A DNA stretch of 64,000 bases. It comes from an uncultured Cohaesibacter sp. (lineage in GTDB: Bacteria; Pseudomonadota; Alphaproteobacteria; Rhizobiales; Cohaesibacteraceae). Position 1 is the first letter of the stretch. Each line of letters starts with the position of its first letter. The stretch is taken from contig NZ_OY759867.1 in assembly GCF_963662805.1 (NCBI RefSeq), forward strand, positions 434,001-498,000, in the 5' to 3' direction. The translations under genes and the position numbers were made by a program. A model generated the notes under the pieces. It ran no database searches and was not told where the DNA came from. It saw only the letters and a list, made by a program, of their open reading frames with translations. This document shows positions 40,338 through 50,152 of the stretch, one piece after another.

Positions 40338-41171
40338 ATGGCTTACGTAAAACCATCAGAATTTGCCGCTCAGATGATTGAGGCGGGTGAAGCAAAAGTC
40401 TTCATGTCCACCAAGGACACCTTGATCCGCGCCTATATGGCCGGTGCCATTCTGGCTCTTGCGGCTGCCTTTTCCGTTACAATCGCAGTGAACACTGGCA
40501 ACTTCCTTGTTGCTTCCCTGTTGTTCCCGGTCGGGTTCTGCATGCTCTACCTGCTCGGGTTTGACCTTCTGACGGGTGTCTTCACGCTCGCACCGCTGGC
40601 GCTTCTTGCCAAGCGCTCCGGTGTCACTTGGGGTGGGGTGCTGCGCAACTGGGGTCTCGTCTTCGTCGGCAACTTTGCGGGCGCCATGACCACTGCCATC
40701 TTCATGGCGATCATTTTCACCATGGGTTTTTCGCAGGAGCCGAATGATGTCGGTCAGAGGATCGGAAAGATCGGTGAAGCCAGAACGCTGGGCTATGCTG
40801 CCGCAGGGATGCTGACCGTCTTTATTCGTGCGGTGATGTGCAACTGGATGGTTTCCACCGGCGTGGTCGCAGCGATGATGTCCAGCACGGTGTCCGGCAA
40901 GATCATGGCCATGTGGATGCCCATTCTGGTTTTCTTCTACCTCGGTTTCGAGCATTCCATCGTCAACATGTTCCTGTTCCCGTCCGGTATCATGCTCGGC
41001 GGCCAGTTCACCTGGTTCGACTATCTTGCCTATAACGAGATCCCCGTGATCCTCGGCAACCTTGTCGGTGGGCTGACCTTCGTTGGCGGCATGATCTATG
41101 CCACCCACTTCAAGACCTCCCCGTCCCGTCGCCCGGTTGCCGTTGGCTCTGCGGCAGAAGCGGCTGAATAA
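40338..41171 (+). CDS. Formate/nitrite transporter family channel (NirC-like)
   Basis: 277 residues with six transmembrane helices of the FNT fold. The first conserved region is KDTLIRAYMAGAILALAAAFSVTIAVNTG; further segments are GFDLLTGVFTLAPLALLAKR, NWGLVFVGNFAGAMTTA, AVMCNWMVSTGVVAAMMSSTVSGKIMAMWMPILVFFYLGFEHSIVNMFL and NLVGGLTFVGGMIY. GACAGGAG precedes the ATG. The nitrite reductase further down the operon makes nitrite the likely substrate. Confidence 0.92.
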   Translation: MAYVKPSEFAAQMIEAGEAKVFMSTKDTLIRAYMAGAILALAAAFSVTIAVNTGNFLVASLLFPVGFCMLYLLGFDLLTGVFTLAPLALLAKRSGVTWGGVLRNWGLVFVGNFAGAMTTAIFMAIIFTMGFSQEPNDVGQRIGKIGEARTLGYAAAGMLTVFIRAVMCNWMVSTGVVAAMMSSTVSGKIMAMWMPILVFFYLGFEHSIVNMFLFPSGIMLGGQFTWFDYLAYNEIPVILGNLVGGLTFVGGMIYATHFKTSPSRRPVAVGSAAEAAE

Positions 41172-41256
41172 GCGGGCTTTCGTCTCACCAACAAACGGTC
41201 AGGGTGCGCATGTGCCCTGACCCCTTCACGAAATCCGACGCCAGAGGGCCAGAAAC

Positions 41257-43026
41257 GTGTTGTCTCCGAATACAGACCTGACACTTGGGAGGGAAGATCA
41301 GCCTGTTCTGGTTGGTCAGGCCTCAGCGGCTGGAGTCAAGGCGTACAATGATGACTTTCATGGCGCGGTCGTTCCTGACGGCAGTGCCCGCACCCTCAAG
41401 GGGCTCGCCTTCGCCATTGCCGACGGTATTTCAAGCTCACAATATGGCGCGGTTGCTGCTCAGACCGCCATTCGCTCGCTGCTCACAGACTATTACGCGA
41501 CGCCGGATGCATGGACGGTCAAAACCTCCGTCTCACGGGTTCTTGGGGCCACGAACAACTGGCTGAACGCGCAATCAAGCTTCAAGGGCGTTTATGATCC
41601 CGATCACGGCTATGTCTGCACCTTGGCAACTCTGATCATAAAGGGCCAAACTGCTCATCTTTTCAATATTGGTGACAGCCGGATCTGGCGCCTGTCCGGC
41701 GACAGTCTCGAGCCCCTCACCAGCGATCATCAGGTCACGCTCGGTGATGGCCAGGTTGTTCTATCAAGAGCGCTTGGCGTCGAGGATAGCGTCGAGATCG
41801 ACTATCGCAAGGAACGCCTTGCCAATGGAGATGTTTTTCTTCTCACAACGGACGGGCTTCATGGCTTCTGGAACGAGAAGGCCGTGGCCGCCCGCCTCGC
41901 TTCTCTAACCGAGAATGACGATCTTGATGCCCTCGCGGAGGAGATCCTCGACGAGGCTCTTGCGAATGGCAGCGACGACAATTTGACCCTTCAGATCGTC
42001 CGGATCAATCATCTCCAAGGCCTTGATGACGTCAGCTTCAGTGGCGACATAGATCTCAAGCCTTTGGCGGATCGGCTGGCTGTGGGTCAGGTTATTGACG
42101 GCATCACGATCCTGCGGGAGATCCATTCTAATCACCGCTCGGAGATTTTTATCGGTCGCCTAGAGACCGGGCGCACGCTCTGCGTCAAGATCCCCGCGAC
42201 GGAGGTGCTTGAAGACAAAAAGGCGCTCAATCGCTTCATGATCGAGGAGTGGATCGCGCGCCAGATCCACAATCCGCACGTGCTGTCGGCCCCTGATTTG
42301 GGTGACAGGCGCTCGGGCCTCTATGTGGCGACGGACTTTGTCGAGGGTCAGACGCTGCGCCAATGGATGCACGACAATCCGGAGCGGAGTTTCGAAGACA
42401 TCCGGATCATTCTTGAGCAGGTGGTCAAGGGCCTCAGAGCCTTTCACCGCAAGGAAATGCTGCATCAAGACCTGCGTCCGGAAAATATCATGATCGGCCC
42501 CGACCTTCATGTCACGATCATCGACTTTGGTGCGGCCTATGTTGCGGGTGTGCAAGAGGCCGGTCCCGTCGCACAAGACCCTGAAATCGAGGGCACAGTC
42601 CAATATACTGCCCCCGAATATTACACCGCCGAACCGGTGAGCTGGCGCTCTGACCAGTTCTCGCTTGGCATCATCGCCTATGAGCTCTTCACCGGTGCGC
42701 TGCCCTACGGCACGCAGGTCTCTCAATTGCGCAAGCCATCGGATCGCAAGAGGCTGAAATACCGTACTGCGAACAATGCAAAACGCGCCATCCCGGACTG
42801 GATCGACGATGCCTTGAAGCGCGCCGTGCATCCCTTGCCGTCCGGCCGGTTTGATGCGCTGTCGGAATTTGTACAGGCCCTTCGGACCCCGAGCCTTCAC
42901 TATCTTGCCAGAGAGCAGAAGCCGCTGTTGGACCGAACGCCGGTCGAAGTCTGGCGACTGGCGACCGGCATTCTTGCCCTTATCTGCCTCGTTCAGGGGA
43001 TGCTTCTCTTTGAGCAGTTTCAATAG
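41257..43026 (+). CDS. Fused PP2C-type phosphatase and Ser/Thr protein kinase, membrane-anchored
   Basis: A 589-residue fusion starting at GTG 41257. Residues about 20-250 are a PP2C phosphatase: AGVKAYNDDF, LAFAIADGISSS, FNIGDSRIWRL, TTDGLHGFW and the metal-binding SDDNLTLQIV. Residues about 265-545 are a protein kinase: Lys in TLCVKIPA, the catalytic loop HQDLRPENIMIG, metal-binding DFGAA and the APEYYT activation segment end. A C-terminal hydrophobic helix (LATGILALICLVQGMLLF) anchors it. It lies between nitrite channel and nitrite reductase, so it may set their activity by phosphorylation; no substrate is known from sequence. Confidence 0.93.
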   Translation: MLSPNTDLTLGREDQPVLVGQASAAGVKAYNDDFHGAVVPDGSARTLKGLAFAIADGISSSQYGAVAAQTAIRSLLTDYYATPDAWTVKTSVSRVLGATNNWLNAQSSFKGVYDPDHGYVCTLATLIIKGQTAHLFNIGDSRIWRLSGDSLEPLTSDHQVTLGDGQVVLSRALGVEDSVEIDYRKERLANGDVFLLTTDGLHGFWNEKAVAARLASLTENDDLDALAEEILDEALANGSDDNLTLQIVRINHLQGLDDVSFSGDIDLKPLADRLAVGQVIDGITILREIHSNHRSEIFIGRLETGRTLCVKIPATEVLEDKKALNRFMIEEWIARQIHNPHVLSAPDLGDRRSGLYVATDFVEGQTLRQWMHDNPERSFEDIRIILEQVVKGLRAFHRKEMLHQDLRPENIMIGPDLHVTIIDFGAAYVAGVQEAGPVAQDPEIEGTVQYTAPEYYTAEPVSWRSDQFSLGIIAYELFTGALPYGTQVSQLRKPSDRKRLKYRTANNAKRAIPDWIDDALKRAVHPLPSGRFDALSEFVQALRTPSLHYLAREQKPLLDRTPVEVWRLATGILALICLVQGMLLFEQFQ

Positions 43027-43106
43027 TCCAAACACGTGGCGGGGCGAACAAATGCCCTCCGCCTTTTAAACGATCAACCAGCAGGTCACCCAAGGAGTTT
43101 TCGCCG

Positions 43107-44846
43107 ATGCATGCCCCGATGGAGAAGAAAAAGGGCTTCAGCCCCGAACAGCTGTCCTATCTCGTCGATGCGATGGCCCAGCTCAATCTGCATGAGGCCT
43201 TTTCGGGCGGAGCAAAGCAGGGTGTTGAGCCGGAAATGGTGTATGGGACCCCGGTTGAGGATCTCTGTAAGGAAGAGCTGGCGAAATACCAGCTTCACCC
43301 GCTTGATCTGAGGATGAAGCTGGAGCGCTGGACGGACCGGAACGAACTGGCCACCGGGCTTGATCAGTTCCTGCTGCGCCACTGGGGCTTTTTCAATGTC
43401 GAGCCGAACAGCCCGGCCTACATGATGCGCATGCGCCTGCCCGCCTGCAAACTGCGTGGTGACCAGATGCTGATGCTGGCAGACATCGCCGAGAAGCATG
43501 CTGGCGGCTATGCCCATGTGACCACGCGCGGCAATATCCAGCTCAGGGAAATCCAGCCCAAGGATGTCCTGACCATCATGGACAAGCTGCATTCGGTCGG
43601 CTTGTCCTGCCACGGCACAGGGGCGGATTCGGCCCGAAACATGACGGCGGCACCCACCGCCGGGTTCGACCCTGTCGAGCTCATCGACATGGCTCCCTAC
43701 ACGATCCGCCTCTCCAATCTCGTGCTCAACACGCGCGCTCTGCAGGGCCTGCCGCGCAAGTTCAATGTCTCCTTTGATGGCGGGGGGCAGATCTCCTGCG
43801 TCAGCGATAGCAACGACATATCGTTTCAGGCAGTCAGGATCGGCGAGAATGATCAGGGTGTCGAGCCGGGCGTCTATTGCCGCATTCTGCTCGGTGGGAT
43901 TTCCGGCCATCAGGATCTGGCTCAGGACACCGGGTTGATCTGTACGCCAGAGCAGACCGTGCTCGCCGGGGCGGCCATGCTGCATGTCTTTGTCGAACAT
44001 GCGGATCGCACCAATCGCAAAAAGGCCCGCCTCAAATATCTGCTGGATGCCAAGGGGATCGATTGGTTCATGGAAATGACAGCGATCAAGCTAGAGGAGT
44101 TCGATGCAGGCTTTTCGCTAACGCGCCTTGATGTCAGCCATGATGCGCCGAGGGCGATGGTCATGAGACAGGGCCATATTGGTGTCCACCCGCAGAAGGA
44201 AGAGGGACGCAACTATATCGGTCTCGCTCTCGAAATGGGCCGCCTGTCTCCCGATCAGATGCGTCTCATTGCTCAACTGTCGATGCAGAAAGGCGCCAAC
44301 GACATCAGGCTGACCGTCTGGCAGAATATCCTCATTCCGCATATTGCGGATAGCGATGTCGAGAGTGTTGTCGCAAGCCTCAAGGAATTAGACATTGAAA
44401 CGCGTGCAACGGCCTTTGCCGCCGGAGCCGTTGCCTGCACAGGGAAATGGGGTTGCAAATTCGGCCTTGCCTCCACCAAACAGGATGGAACCCGGCTCGT
44501 TCGCCATCTGGAGAGCCGCTTCGATCTTGATCAGCCCATCAACATCCATCTGACGGGATGCCCGAACAGCTGCGCCCAGCATTATATCGGCGATATCGGG
44601 CTTGTCGGCGCGACGCTGCCAGATGGTTCCGAAGGCTATTTCGTCGTTCTCGGAGGCGGTAGCGACAATGATCGCGGCATCGGGCGTTCTCTTTGTGGAC
44701 CGGTCTCCTCAACCGAGATTGAGGGAACGGTCGAGACGGTGGTCGGCAACTATTTGTCCCGCCGTGACGGCACGGAAAGCTTTCTCAGCTTTGTGCGCAA
44801 GCTCTCTGATGACGAATTGCCAGCATTGCTGGAGCCCCTCCTCTAA
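43107..44846 (+). CDS. Siroheme/4Fe-4S assimilatory nitrite (or sulfite) reductase
   Basis: 579 residues of the NirA/CysI hemoprotein family: a duplicated ferredoxin-like and catalytic domain (YAHVTTRGNIQLREIQPKD; GHIGVHPQKEEGRNYIGLALE). The four Fe-S/siroheme Cys are in CTGKWGC (about 445 and 451) and GCPNSC (about 485 and 489). It reduces nitrite to ammonium with six electrons. Nitrite rather than sulfite is favoured by the NirC-like channel and the RpoN promoter. The flavoprotein gene follows 34 bp downstream and would supply electrons from NADPH. Confidence 0.93.
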   Translation: MHAPMEKKKGFSPEQLSYLVDAMAQLNLHEAFSGGAKQGVEPEMVYGTPVEDLCKEELAKYQLHPLDLRMKLERWTDRNELATGLDQFLLRHWGFFNVEPNSPAYMMRMRLPACKLRGDQMLMLADIAEKHAGGYAHVTTRGNIQLREIQPKDVLTIMDKLHSVGLSCHGTGADSARNMTAAPTAGFDPVELIDMAPYTIRLSNLVLNTRALQGLPRKFNVSFDGGGQISCVSDSNDISFQAVRIGENDQGVEPGVYCRILLGGISGHQDLAQDTGLICTPEQTVLAGAAMLHVFVEHADRTNRKKARLKYLLDAKGIDWFMEMTAIKLEEFDAGFSLTRLDVSHDAPRAMVMRQGHIGVHPQKEEGRNYIGLALEMGRLSPDQMRLIAQLSMQKGANDIRLTVWQNILIPHIADSDVESVVASLKELDIETRATAFAAGAVACTGKWGCKFGLASTKQDGTRLVRHLESRFDLDQPINIHLTGCPNSCAQHYIGDIGLVGATLPDGSEGYFVVLGGGSDNDRGIGRSLCGPVSSTEIEGTVETVVGNYLSRRDGTESFLSFVRKLSDDELPALLEPLL

Positions 44847-44880
44847 CCCCGCCGCCGATATATCTATCACGAGTTGACCC

Positions 44881-46638
44881 ATGACCCAGCAAGATACCCA
44901 GATCCTTGAAAAGCTCGCCATTGCCATCGGTGAAACCCAGTCAACAGCCGTGCAGTCCTTTATTCCGGAGGATGCGCCGTTCGATGTGGAGCAGCGGCAG
45001 TGGCTTAATGGTCTGTTCACGGGGCTATATGCCTTCACCAGAGCCGCCAGCGGAGGGAGTAGTGAGGCCGAGGCAGGAACGGCGCTGACGATCCTCTTCG
45101 GGTCGCAATCGGGCACGGCGGAATCCTTGTCCAAAGACCTGAAGAAGTTTGCCAAGACCCAAGGCTTCGAGGCTGAGGTAGCCGAACTCGACAGCTTGGA
45201 CCCTGCCGATCTGGCCAGTATCAATCATCTGCTCATCATCGCTGCGACCTTTGGCGAAGGCGAGCCGACCGATAACGCCAGGAATTTCTATGAAGGACTG
45301 ATGGCGGATGATGCCGCGCCCCTGCCCGCCACTCTCAATTTTAGCATCTGCGGTCTTGGCGACAGCAGTTACCCGAACTTCAACAATGTCGCCACTGATC
45401 TTGACCGGCGTCTTGGTGAACTCGGGGCCACAAGAGCCCATGACCTCGTTAAATGCGACGTCGCCTATGATGACGACTATGCAGGCTGGAAGAGTGACGT
45501 GTTCCGCTCGGACGCCTTTGCCTCGGCGGCGGGAAGCGCTCTGGCCCCTGAACCTGAAGAAGCCGGTCCCCTGTTCGACAAGAACCATCCGTTTCTTGCG
45601 ACCCTCCTCGCTTCCGACTGCCTCAATGGGGACGGATCGGCCAAGACGGTCAATCATGTCGAGATCTCGCTGGCTGGTGGTGGCGAGGATCTTGCCTACA
45701 GCGTCGGGGATTCCCTAGGCGTCTGGCCGATCAATGATGCCGATCTAGTCAATGATCTTTTGAGTGCCGCGGGCTTTTCCGGGAAAGAGACCGTTCACCT
45801 CAAAAGCGGTTCCTGCAAATTGCGCAGTGCCCTGCTGACGAAGCTCGACATTGTCACTGCGATTCCCTCGACACTCGAGACATGGCAGGTCGAGAAGCCC
45901 TTTGAAGACGCCCATGTCTTTGATCTGATCCGTCAGGGCGTGCCGGATTTCTCGCCCCAGAAGCTGGTTGATGGCCTGCGCCCCCTGCAGCCGCGTCTCT
46001 ACTCGATTTCCTCCAGCCCCAACAAACACCCCGGAGAAGTCCATCTGACCGTCGGCGAAGTGCATTACGAGATGGACGGCCACAAGCGCGAAGGCGTGGC
46101 GTCGCTCTTTCTGGGCAGCCGCTTGCCCGTCGGAGGCAGTCTTGGCGTCTATGTGCAGCGGTCCGGTCACTTCCACCTGCCAGACAATGATGATCAACCC
46201 GTGATCATGATCGGTCCGGGCACCGGCATCGCTCCCTTTCATGCCTTTTTGGAAGAGCGCGAAGTGCGCGGGGCGAAGGGGCAGAACTGGCTCTTCTTTG
46301 GAGATCAACACGAGAAGACGGATTATCTCTACCGCGATGAACTCGAGGGCTGGATGGAAGCTGGACTTTTGTCCCGGCTCAGTCTCGCCTGGTCTCGGGA
46401 TGCGGATCAGAAGGTCTATGTCCAGCATCTGATCGAAAGCGACGGTGCCACTTTCTTTGATTGGCTTGAAGCTGGCGCCTCGATCTACGTCTGCGGCGAT
46501 GCCAGCCGCATGGCAGCAGACGTTGACAGTGCGATCCGGAAAGTGGTGGCGCAGCATGGCAATCGCGACGAGGCTGCGGTTGACGTCTATATGTCGGAGC
46601 TGGTCAAGGCGCATCGCTATCAGAGAGATGTCTATTAG
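44881..46638 (+). CDS. CysJ-like diflavin reductase subunit (FMN/FAD/NADPH)
   Basis: 585 residues: flavodoxin domain with FMN loop GSQSGTAESL (about residue 74), LIIAATFGEGEPTDNARNFYEGL and GLGDSSYPNFNN; then the FAD domain (RLYSISSSPNKHPGEVHLTVGEVHY, about 370) and the NADPH domain (MIGPGTGIAPFHAFLEER, about 443, and YVCGDASRMAADVDSAI). The C terminus DVY is the usual ending of CysJ. It most likely is the NADPH-dependent electron donor to the reductase encoded just before, an arrangement like sulfite reductase CysJI turned to nitrite. Confidence 0.93.
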   Translation: MTQQDTQILEKLAIAIGETQSTAVQSFIPEDAPFDVEQRQWLNGLFTGLYAFTRAASGGSSEAEAGTALTILFGSQSGTAESLSKDLKKFAKTQGFEAEVAELDSLDPADLASINHLLIIAATFGEGEPTDNARNFYEGLMADDAAPLPATLNFSICGLGDSSYPNFNNVATDLDRRLGELGATRAHDLVKCDVAYDDDYAGWKSDVFRSDAFASAAGSALAPEPEEAGPLFDKNHPFLATLLASDCLNGDGSAKTVNHVEISLAGGGEDLAYSVGDSLGVWPINDADLVNDLLSAAGFSGKETVHLKSGSCKLRSALLTKLDIVTAIPSTLETWQVEKPFEDAHVFDLIRQGVPDFSPQKLVDGLRPLQPRLYSISSSPNKHPGEVHLTVGEVHYEMDGHKREGVASLFLGSRLPVGGSLGVYVQRSGHFHLPDNDDQPVIMIGPGTGIAPFHAFLEEREVRGAKGQNWLFFGDQHEKTDYLYRDELEGWMEAGLLSRLSLAWSRDADQKVYVQHLIESDGATFFDWLEAGASIYVCGDASRMAADVDSAIRKVVAQHGNRDEAAVDVYMSELVKAHRYQRDVY

Positions 46639-47067
46639 ACCGCTGCATAATGTCTTTTGAGGGCATGGGTGCGCTTACCCTTGCCCATTAGCTGAATCTG
46701 GCAAGATTGAGCGGGCAGATTATGCATCGGGATAAGCTGACGTTCACCGAACAATTTGTCGTAATAAGTGCTTGATTGTTCGTGCACGGCGCATAGGGAT
46801 TGTTTGAAACCAAGGCGCCTGATGGATCATGCCTATCGGTCAAATGGCGCGGAAAAGCGATAACATTTGAGGCATTTTCTCGCGAATGATAAGTCAAATA
46901 CGTAGTTTTGGATAGAAATATTCGTCCCTAACACTCTGTAATCATTGATAACACGAAAAATTTTCAAAAAATTGATCATTCTTTTTGAACCCTTTTTGGA
47001 TTGGGCGCGACCTAGCAAGCAGACCGCAACGCAAGCGGTTCTTTGTTCAACCTAAAGGAGATTTAGA
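46639..47067. other. Intergenic stretch after the nitrite operon with a terminator-like hairpin
   Basis: GGGCAtGGGT (46661-46670) pairs with ACCCtTGCCC (46677-46686), with one mismatch; no long T-run follows. It probably ends the nitrite operon. The remaining AT-rich sequence up to AAAGGAG (about 47055) must carry the promoter of the next gene; no clear boxes or genes are seen. Confidence 0.5.
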
Positions 47068-47466
47068 ATGAAATTGATTATGCTTCGCACTACTGTTGCT
47101 CTGATTGGTATCAGCGTTGGTGCCATTTCTGCTCAAGCTGCAGGTCAGAGCGCCTTGGCTGGCTGCTATAATAAAATTCTGGCCATGTGTGCGTCGCCGG
47201 ATGAACTCGATCCGTACGAGGATTGTGTGAGTGGTGGTTTCGATCTTTGCGACAACCAGCACGAAAAGCCCCGTTCGCAGAAACTGTGGCGTCTTGACCT
47301 CGAAGGGCTTGATCGCGATAAAACGAGGTTCATCGAAGGTGAGATGAAGAAGCGTTTTATCAAGCTGCGGGATACTGTGGAACGCGACAGCCGTTCAAGC
47401 TCGTCCGGCAACAGAGGTGGTGACGAGTCCGAAAGCGGCCGCGGTTCTCGCGGTGGTGCCAGCTAA
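47068..47466 (+). CDS. Small exported Cys-containing protein with Ser/Gly-rich basic tail
   Basis: 132 residues with a signal peptide (KLIMLRTTVALIGISVGAISAQA, cleavage near residue 24) and AAAGGAG ahead of the ATG. The mature part has four Cys (AGCYNKILAMCASPDELDPYEDCVSGGFDLCDNQ), then a charged helical region, and ends in a disordered tail rich in Ser, Gly, Arg and acidic residues (SRSSSSGNRGGDESESGRG). No family is recognised. It stands alone, closed by its own terminator. Confidence 0.7.
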   Translation: MKLIMLRTTVALIGISVGAISAQAAGQSALAGCYNKILAMCASPDELDPYEDCVSGGFDLCDNQHEKPRSQKLWRLDLEGLDRDKTRFIEGEMKKRFIKLRDTVERDSRSSSSGNRGGDESESGRGSRGGAS

Positions 47467-47506
47467 CGCAATCGAGTTTCCATTTTATTGGTTATATTGG
47501 AAAAAG

Positions 47507-47532
47507 GCTCGTCGGTATCCCGGCGGGCTTTT
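47507..47532 (+). terminator. Intrinsic terminator after the small exported protein gene
   Basis: GCTCGTCGG (47507-47515) pairs with CCGGCGGGC (47520-47528) through nine pairs, two of them G-U, loop TATC, then TTTT. A run of five A precedes it, so it may work in both directions. The rest of 47533-47829 carries no recognisable gene or motif. Confidence 0.75.
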
Positions 47533-47829
47533 CATGTTTCGAGACCCTAGCCCCTGCAGACACAAAGGGTGCTCCCCATACTCTCGGTCAGCCTAACAGT
47601 TGAGGTTCCCTTATTCTCGAGTTCAAGGTCCGGACGCGTAAATATCAAGAGGTTACGGAAATCAGTGTTGACTAAGTGACAGCATGGAAAGGATGGAACG
47701 AGAGATCAGGTGCCCTGAGTATAACCTGAGGGCAAGTTGGTGAGAGGTCTGGGGTGAAAGCAAATGTGACTTTCATCTCGACTGCAAATGCACCAATATC
47801 GCCCGCGAAGATAATGCAAAATACGGATT

Positions 47830-50112
47830 ATGACCTTGATCGAAGAAATGTCCATTCCCTCTGTGATCGCTGCGGAAATCGGTTGTCAGCCGAAACAAGT
47901 TATTGCGACCGTCGAGCTTATTGACAACGGAGACACGATTCCGTTCATCGCCCGATATCGCAAGGAAGTGACCGGGGGACTTGACGACACCCAGTTGCGC
48001 AAGCTGGATGAACGGCTGATTTATCTCAGGGAATTCTCAAAACGGCGCGAGGCCGTCAAAAATGCCATCGACGCTCAGGGAAAGCTGACAGACGAGATCA
48101 TCGCTCGACTGGCAAAGGCAACAACCAAGGCCGAACTCGAGGACATCAACGCTCCCTTCCGCGTCAAGCTGAAGACCAGAGCGCAAAAAGCCATCGACAA
48201 TGGCCTTCTGCCACTGGCGGATGCGATTTTGGCTCGGCCGGGAAGCGATCCGGAAGAATTGGCCAAGCCATTCGTGGGCGAAAAGGTCCCGGATATCAAA
48301 TCGGCGCTGGATGGTGTACGTGATATCCTGTCCGAGCGCTTTTCACTTCATCCCGATACGGCAGCGAAGGTTCGCCCCGTTGCCAAGAAGTCGGCCCGGC
48401 TAAAGGCCACGGTCGTTTCAGGCAAGGAAGAAGAAGGCCAGAAGTTCGCCGACTATTTCGACCATAGCGAAAGCTGGATCAAGGCGCCGAGCCATCGCAT
48501 TCTGGCGATGTTGCGCGGTCAGGATGCGGGCTGTCTTTCGATTGAAATCGAGTTCGATGACGAGGCTATTTCCTTTTCGCGGTCGGCCATCATCAACGAC
48601 AATGACGTGCCGCGCGGCAATGCCTTCCTCGACAAGGTCGTCGACTGGACATGGAAGGTGAAGTTCGTCACACGTCTTGTCTCGGAAATGACGTCGGAGA
48701 TGCGCGAACGCGCCGATAAAGAGGCAATCGACGTCTTCGTCACCAACCTGAAGGCGCTGCTGATGGCCGCTCCTGCTGGCATGAAGGCCACGATGGGACT
48801 TGATCCGGGCATTCGCACCGGCGTGAAGGTGGCGGTCGTTGACGCAACAGGAAAGCTGCTCGCGACCAGCACCGTCTATCCCTATGCGCCACGCAATGAT
48901 GTCCGTGGTACGCTGGCAGAGCTTGGTGCCCTTGTAAAACGGCACAGGGTAGAGCTGATCGCCATTGGCAACGGCACCGCATCTCGCGAAACGGACACGT
49001 TGGTGTCGGAGCTGCTGAACGGCATGGACGGCAAGAAACCCACCAAGGTGGTCGTCAGTGAAGCTGGCGCTTCGGTCTATTCGGCCTCAGAGTTTGCCTC
49101 TCGCGAGTTTCCCGATCTCGACGTGTCCCTGCGTGGGGCGGTGTCGATTGCCCGCCGTTTGCAGGATCCGCTTGCTGAACTGGTAAAGATAGATCCCAAG
49201 GCCATCGGCGTTGGGCAATATCAGCACGACGTCGACCAGACCCGCTTGGCCAAAGCTCTGGCAGGCGCTGTCGAGGATGTGGTGAACGCGGTTGGTGTGG
49301 ATGTGAACACCGCCTCCCCGGCCCTGTTGTCCTATGTCGCCGGTGTCGGGCCATCGCTCGCCGATTCCATCGTCAGCTATCGCGACTCCAACGGTGTGTT
49401 CCGGAAGCGCTCGGACCTACAGTCGGTCCCGCGGCTCGGCGCGCGCACCTTCTCGCAATGTGCAGGCTTCCTACGCGTGATCGGCGGCACGGAGCCTCTT
49501 GACGCCTCGGCCGTACACCCTGAAGCCTACAAGGTGGCCCGCAAGATCGTCGCCGATTGCGGTCGCGATCTCAGGGACATCATGGGTGATGCCAACAGCC
49601 TCAAAAATGTCGATCCCGAGAAGTTCGTCACTGGTGATTTCGGTATTCCGACGATCAAGGATATCATCGAGGAATTGCGCAAGCCGGGACGTGACCCGCG
49701 TCCGCAGTTCAAGACGGCGACCTTCAAGGAGGGCATCAACGAGATTTCGGATCTGCTCCCCGGCATGAGACTGGAAGGCACCGTGACCAACGTTGCTGCC
49801 TTTGGGGCCTTCGTGGATATTGGCGTCCATCAGGACGGGCTGGTGCATATCTCGCAGCTTTCGGACAGCTTCGTGTCCGATGCCTCCAAGGTCGTCAAGG
49901 CCGGACAGGTCGTCAAGGTTGTCGTCACCTCAGTTGATGTGAAGGCAAAGCGCATCGGTCTGTCGATGAAGTCGACTCCGGAAATTGGCGAGCCCGTTCG
50001 CGGCAAGAAGCCCGCGCCCCAGACACGCGACAAAGCGCCGACAAAGCCGCAGGGCAAGAGTGATGGGATGGGGCAATTGGGCGAGGCTCTCGCCAAGGCC
50101 TTCCGCAAATAG
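47830..50112 (+). CDS. tex: RNA-binding transcription accessory protein Tex
   Basis: 760 residues with the complete Tex architecture. N-terminal helical region (IPSVIAAEIGCQPKQVIATVELIDNGDTIPFIARYRKEVTGGLDD); a YqgF/RuvX-like RNase H fold near 320-450 (TMGLDPGIRTGVKVAVVDATGKLL, ...ALVKRHRVELIAIGNGTASRET); helix-hairpin-helix units near 490-560 (VNTASPALLSYVAGVGPSLADSIVSYRDSNGVFRKRSDL); and an S1 domain from about 640 (GMRLEGTVTNVAAFGAFVDIGVHQDGLVHISQL). The tail is basic. Tex is a conserved nucleic-acid-binding factor acting in transcription or RNA turnover. Confidence 0.96.
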   Translation: MTLIEEMSIPSVIAAEIGCQPKQVIATVELIDNGDTIPFIARYRKEVTGGLDDTQLRKLDERLIYLREFSKRREAVKNAIDAQGKLTDEIIARLAKATTKAELEDINAPFRVKLKTRAQKAIDNGLLPLADAILARPGSDPEELAKPFVGEKVPDIKSALDGVRDILSERFSLHPDTAAKVRPVAKKSARLKATVVSGKEEEGQKFADYFDHSESWIKAPSHRILAMLRGQDAGCLSIEIEFDDEAISFSRSAIINDNDVPRGNAFLDKVVDWTWKVKFVTRLVSEMTSEMRERADKEAIDVFVTNLKALLMAAPAGMKATMGLDPGIRTGVKVAVVDATGKLLATSTVYPYAPRNDVRGTLAELGALVKRHRVELIAIGNGTASRETDTLVSELLNGMDGKKPTKVVVSEAGASVYSASEFASREFPDLDVSLRGAVSIARRLQDPLAELVKIDPKAIGVGQYQHDVDQTRLAKALAGAVEDVVNAVGVDVNTASPALLSYVAGVGPSLADSIVSYRDSNGVFRKRSDLQSVPRLGARTFSQCAGFLRVIGGTEPLDASAVHPEAYKVARKIVADCGRDLRDIMGDANSLKNVDPEKFVTGDFGIPTIKDIIEELRKPGRDPRPQFKTATFKEGINEISDLLPGMRLEGTVTNVAAFGAFVDIGVHQDGLVHISQLSDSFVSDASKVVKAGQVVKVVVTSVDVKAKRIGLSMKSTPEIGEPVRGKKPAPQTRDKAPTKPQGKSDGMGQLGEALAKAFRK

Positions 50113-50152
50113 ACCTTTAGGGCGACTTCTTTTCGTTCTTGAACAATGCAAG

